This document shows positions 5,706 to 7,421 of a DNA stretch of 7,421 nucleotides, in pieces (position 1 is the stretch's first letter; each line of letters starts with the position of its first letter). The stretch spans positions 1-7,421 of the forward strand of contig JABMNQ010000030.1 of assembly GCA_013204495.1 (NCBI GenBank), given 5' to 3'. The stretch comes from Candidatus Pelagibacter sp. GTDB lineage: Bacteria > Pseudomonadota > Alphaproteobacteria > Pelagibacterales > Pelagibacteraceae. The notes under the pieces are model-generated. The model was not told where the DNA came from. It saw only the letters and a program-made list of their open reading frames with translations, and did not search any database. Made by a program: the position numbers and the translations under genes.

Positions 5706-7046
5706 ATGTTATTTAGATATTTATTTATATTATTGATTATATTTCCAATTAAAGCGTTTGCTTTAATAGAGGTTGATATTACAAGAGGAAACCTAAGTCC
5801 TCTACCAGTTGCTGTTTCTCCTCTTTCAATAGATGATAGTTCAAAAGAAAATTTTAAAAAGATTTTAAAAAAAGAAAACCTTGGATCTGAAATTTCTTTG
5901 ATAGTTGAAAATAATTTAAGACAATCTGGTCTATTTAATCCTTTAGACAAAAATGCATTTCTTCAAAAGCCCGATATAGCAAATTTAAAACCAAGATTTG
6001 AAGACTGGAATTTGATTAAAGCGCAAGCATTAGTAACTGGTAAAGTTACATTTGTAGATGAAAAACTACGAGTTGAATTTAGATTGTGGGATATTTTGGC
6101 TGGGAAAGAAATGATGGCTTTAGCATTTACCACGGTTCCAAGTAACTGGAGAAGGGTAGGTCATATCATTACGGATAAAGTTTATGAACGTTTAACTGGA
6201 GAAAAAGGTTATTTTGATACTAGGATAATTTATGTTTCAGAAGAAGGACCAAAAACTAATAGAATAAAAAAATTGGCTATCATGGATCAAGATGGCTTTA
6301 ATAATAAATTTTTAACCCTTGGAAATGAACTAGTTCTAACACCAAGGTTTAGTCCAACCAATCAAATGGTTACATATCTTTCTTATTTTAAAAACTTACC
6401 AAGGGTTTATTTATTGGACATTGAAACAGGAATGCAGGAAGTAGTTGGGGATTTTCCAGGCATGACATTTGCACCAAGATTTTCTCCAGATGGTAAGAAG
6501 ATTATAATGAGTTTTGCTAAGGATGGAAACTCAGATATCTATACGATGGACCTTGAGAATAGAATTGTTGAAAGAATTACTAATCATCCCTCAATTGACA
6601 CTTCTCCTTCTTATTCACCAGACGGAAAGTATATTACTTTTAATTCTGATAGAAGTGGCTATCAACAAATTTATGTAATGGAGAGTAATGGAAAAAATGT
6701 TAAAAGAATTTCATTTGGCAATGGTTTGTACGGAACGCCAGTATGGTCTCCAAGAGGAGATTTGATTGCATTTACAAAATTGCATAAGGGCCAATTTTAT
6801 ATTGGAGTGATGAGAACAGACGGGAGTGGTGAAAGATTATTAACAGAAAATTTTTATCAAGAAGCACCATCATGGTCTCCAAATGGAAGGGTGTTAATTT
6901 TTTATAGAGAGACTAAAACAAACTCAAATGGTGAAGGTTTTTCAGCTAAATTATGGTCTATAGATTTGACGGGATATAATGAAAAAATGGTTGAAACAGA
7001 AACAGACGCTTCTGACCCATCCTGGTCGTCATTATTGACAAATTAA
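5706..7046 (+). CDS. tolB: Tol-Pal system periplasmic protein TolB
   Basis: TolB is a periplasmic beta-propeller that binds Pal, and through its N-terminus TolA, so helping to place Pal during constriction. The 446-residue protein has a signal peptide ([19 protein letters not shown], cleavage likely after Ala19). The mature start [10 protein letters not shown] is followed by the N-terminal domain (to about 170, including ALVTGKVTF and FRLWDI), then the propeller. The propeller repeats are visible as P-x-F/Y/W-S-P motifs at about residues 213, 257, 301, 345 and 388, with a partial one at 438. Spacing is about 44 residues, with SPDG in the best copies. Length is typical (E. coli 430). AAGGA at 5697-5701 lies 4 bases before the ATG, and the gene starts 1 base after tolA. 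Confidence 0.97.
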   Translation: MLFRYLFILLIIFPIKAFALIEVDITRGNLSPLPVAVSPLSIDDSSKENFKKILKKENLGSEISLIVENNLRQSGLFNPLDKNAFLQKPDIANLKPRFEDWNLIKAQALVTGKVTFVDEKLRVEFRLWDILAGKEMMALAFTTVPSNWRRVGHIITDKVYERLTGEKGYFDTRIIYVSEEGPKTNRIKKLAIMDQDGFNNKFLTLGNELVLTPRFSPTNQMVTYLSYFKNLPRVYLLDIETGMQEVVGDFPGMTFAPRFSPDGKKIIMSFAKDGNSDIYTMDLENRIVERITNHPSIDTSPSYSPDGKYITFNSDRSGYQQIYVMESNGKNVKRISFGNGLYGTPVWSPRGDLIAFTKLHKGQFYIGVMRTDGSGERLLTENFYQEAPSWSPNGRVLIFYRETKTNSNGEGFSAKLWSIDLTGYNEKMVETETDASDPSWSSLLTN

Positions 7047-7047
7047 C

Positions 7048-7053
7048 TATAAT
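7048..7053 (+). promoter_or_regulatory. Candidate internal promoter before pal
   Basis: A perfect TATAAT starts 2 bases after the tolB stop. A perfect TTGACA also occurs at 7035-7040, inside the last tolB codons, but it is only 7 bases from the TATAAT, far from the usual 16-18. So the two boxes cannot work as one standard promoter. The TATAAT alone, or TTGACA with a poor -10 near 7058-7063, could give pal extra transcription, which would suit an abundant lipoprotein. Unproven. Confidence 0.3.
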
Positions 7054-7089
7054 TTGGCTTGATTTTTAACTTGAAAGGTCTAATTAAGT

Positions 7090-7137
7090 ATGAAAAAAAT
7101 AAAGTATTACAACAATAGGATTAAGGAGCAACAATGA
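7090..7137 (+). other. Possible 15-codon leader ORF overlapping the pal start
   Basis: ATG 7090 opens 15 codons (MKKIKYYNNRIKEQQ) that end at a TGA sharing bases with the pal ATG (ATGA at 7134-7137). GAAAGG lies about 11 bases upstream of its ATG. Such an overlap would allow translational coupling to pal, but pal has a strong ribosome site of its own and short ORFs arise easily by chance in AT-rich DNA. Confidence 0.2.
7123..7128 (+). promoter_or_regulatory. Ribosome binding site of pal
   Basis: AAGGAG 5 bases before the ATG at 7134. It is the strongest normally spaced Shine-Dalgarno sequence in the window and fixes the pal start, in agreement with the lipoprotein signal that follows. Confidence 0.85.
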
Positions 7138-7421
7138 ACTTAAGCAAGATTTTAAAGAATGGATTTTTAATTTTAGTAGCAAGCTTAATATTAACAGCTT
7201 GTGCAACTAAAAAAACAACAACTGGACAAATGCAAGGAGATGTTTATACAGGAACAGATTCTATTGAATATTTAGCATCAGGGGTTCCGGATAGAGTTTT
7301 CTTTGCAACAAATGAAACGGTGCTTACAACTGCTTCAAGAGAAACTTTAAGAAAACAAGCTCAATGGTTACGAAAAAATTCAGATATTAATGTTGTATTA
7401 GAAGGTCACGCTGATGAAAGA
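7134..7421 (+). CDS. pal: Peptidoglycan-associated lipoprotein Pal, N-terminal part (cut by the window edge)
   Basis: Pal is an outer-membrane lipoprotein that binds peptidoglycan through an OmpA-like domain and interacts with TolB and TolA. I read 96 open codons to the window edge. They give a basic N-terminus, a hydrophobic segment (about 11-22) and a lipobox LTAC with the lipidated Cys23. A Thr-rich linker follows, and then the OmpA-like domain: VPDRVFFATNETVLTT, TLRKQAQWLRKN and VVLEGHADER. The last is the family's peptidoglycan-binding signature, present in E. coli Pal in the same form. The start has a strong ribosome site. It follows tolB after 87 bases, the largest gap in the cluster, which contains possible promoter elements and a tiny ORF. 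The rest of the domain lies beyond the window. Confidence 0.96.
   Translation, partial: MNLSKILKNGFLILVASLILTACATKKTTTGQMQGDVYTGTDSIEYLASGVPDRVFFATNETVLTTASRETLRKQAQWLRKNSDINVVLEGHADER

Noticed and set aside
5693..5950. Minus-strand open frame of 85 codons across the tolA/tolB junction
   Set aside because: It is antisense to the tolB signal peptide and N-terminal domain, with no recognisable domain.
1..7421. Mobile element, defence system, CRISPR array or tRNA/rRNA gene
   Set aside because: No terminal repeats, transposase, repeat-spacer pattern or RNA gene was seen. All space is taken by ordinary genes of uniform composition; the phage-like RuvC-like gene has no other phage genes beside it.

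Overview
The window looks like part of a streamlined, very AT-rich alphaproteobacterial chromosome, most probably from the marine SAR11 group (Pelagibacterales). This rests on base composition, Lys/Asn/Ile-rich proteins, intergenic gaps of a few bases, and a gene order that follows the alphaproteobacterial tkt // coiled coil - zapA - 5-FTHF cyclo-ligase - ymdB - yebC - ruvC - tolQRAB-pal layout. The genus is an inference from style and order; no database comparison was made.

Layout. The left end (1-354, minus strand) is the N-terminal part of transketolase, cut by the window edge. A 53-base AT-rich divergent spacer (355-407) follows. From 408 to the right edge every gene is on the plus strand: a 107-residue coiled-coil protein, ZapA (cell division), 5-formyltetrahydrofolate cyclo-ligase, a YmdB-type metallophosphoesterase, YebC/PmpR, a RuvC-like Holliday junction resolvase of the short phage-related type, then TolQ, TolR, TolA, TolB and the first 96 codons of Pal. 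Most junctions overlap or are 1-5 bases apart. Only two gaps are larger: 53 bases before tolQ and 87 bases before pal. There is no RNA gene, mobile element, CRISPR array or convincing intrinsic terminator, and no gene-free stretch over 300 bases.

How the genes work together. The right half is a complete Tol-Pal set up to the truncated pal. TolQ and TolR form the proton-driven motor, TolA spans the periplasm, and TolB and Pal link to the outer membrane and peptidoglycan. ZapA and its coiled-coil neighbour belong to Z-ring assembly, so the window is bracketed by two constriction-related modules. Between them lie one-carbon metabolism (cyclo-ligase), a probable nucleotide/RNA phosphodiesterase (YmdB-like), a regulator or translation factor (YebC) and a recombination nuclease.

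Most of this is housekeeping. The points worth a second look are: a short phage-type RuvC-like protein at the ruvC position with no ruvA, ruvB or ybgC beside it; a perfect hairpin that could bring a distant Shine-Dalgarno sequence close to the yebC start; no room for 6S RNA between zapA and the cyclo-ligase gene; a possible ZapB-like partner before an extended ZapA; and tiny ORFs ending at the starts of tolQ and pal. I see no evidence of a wholly new system.
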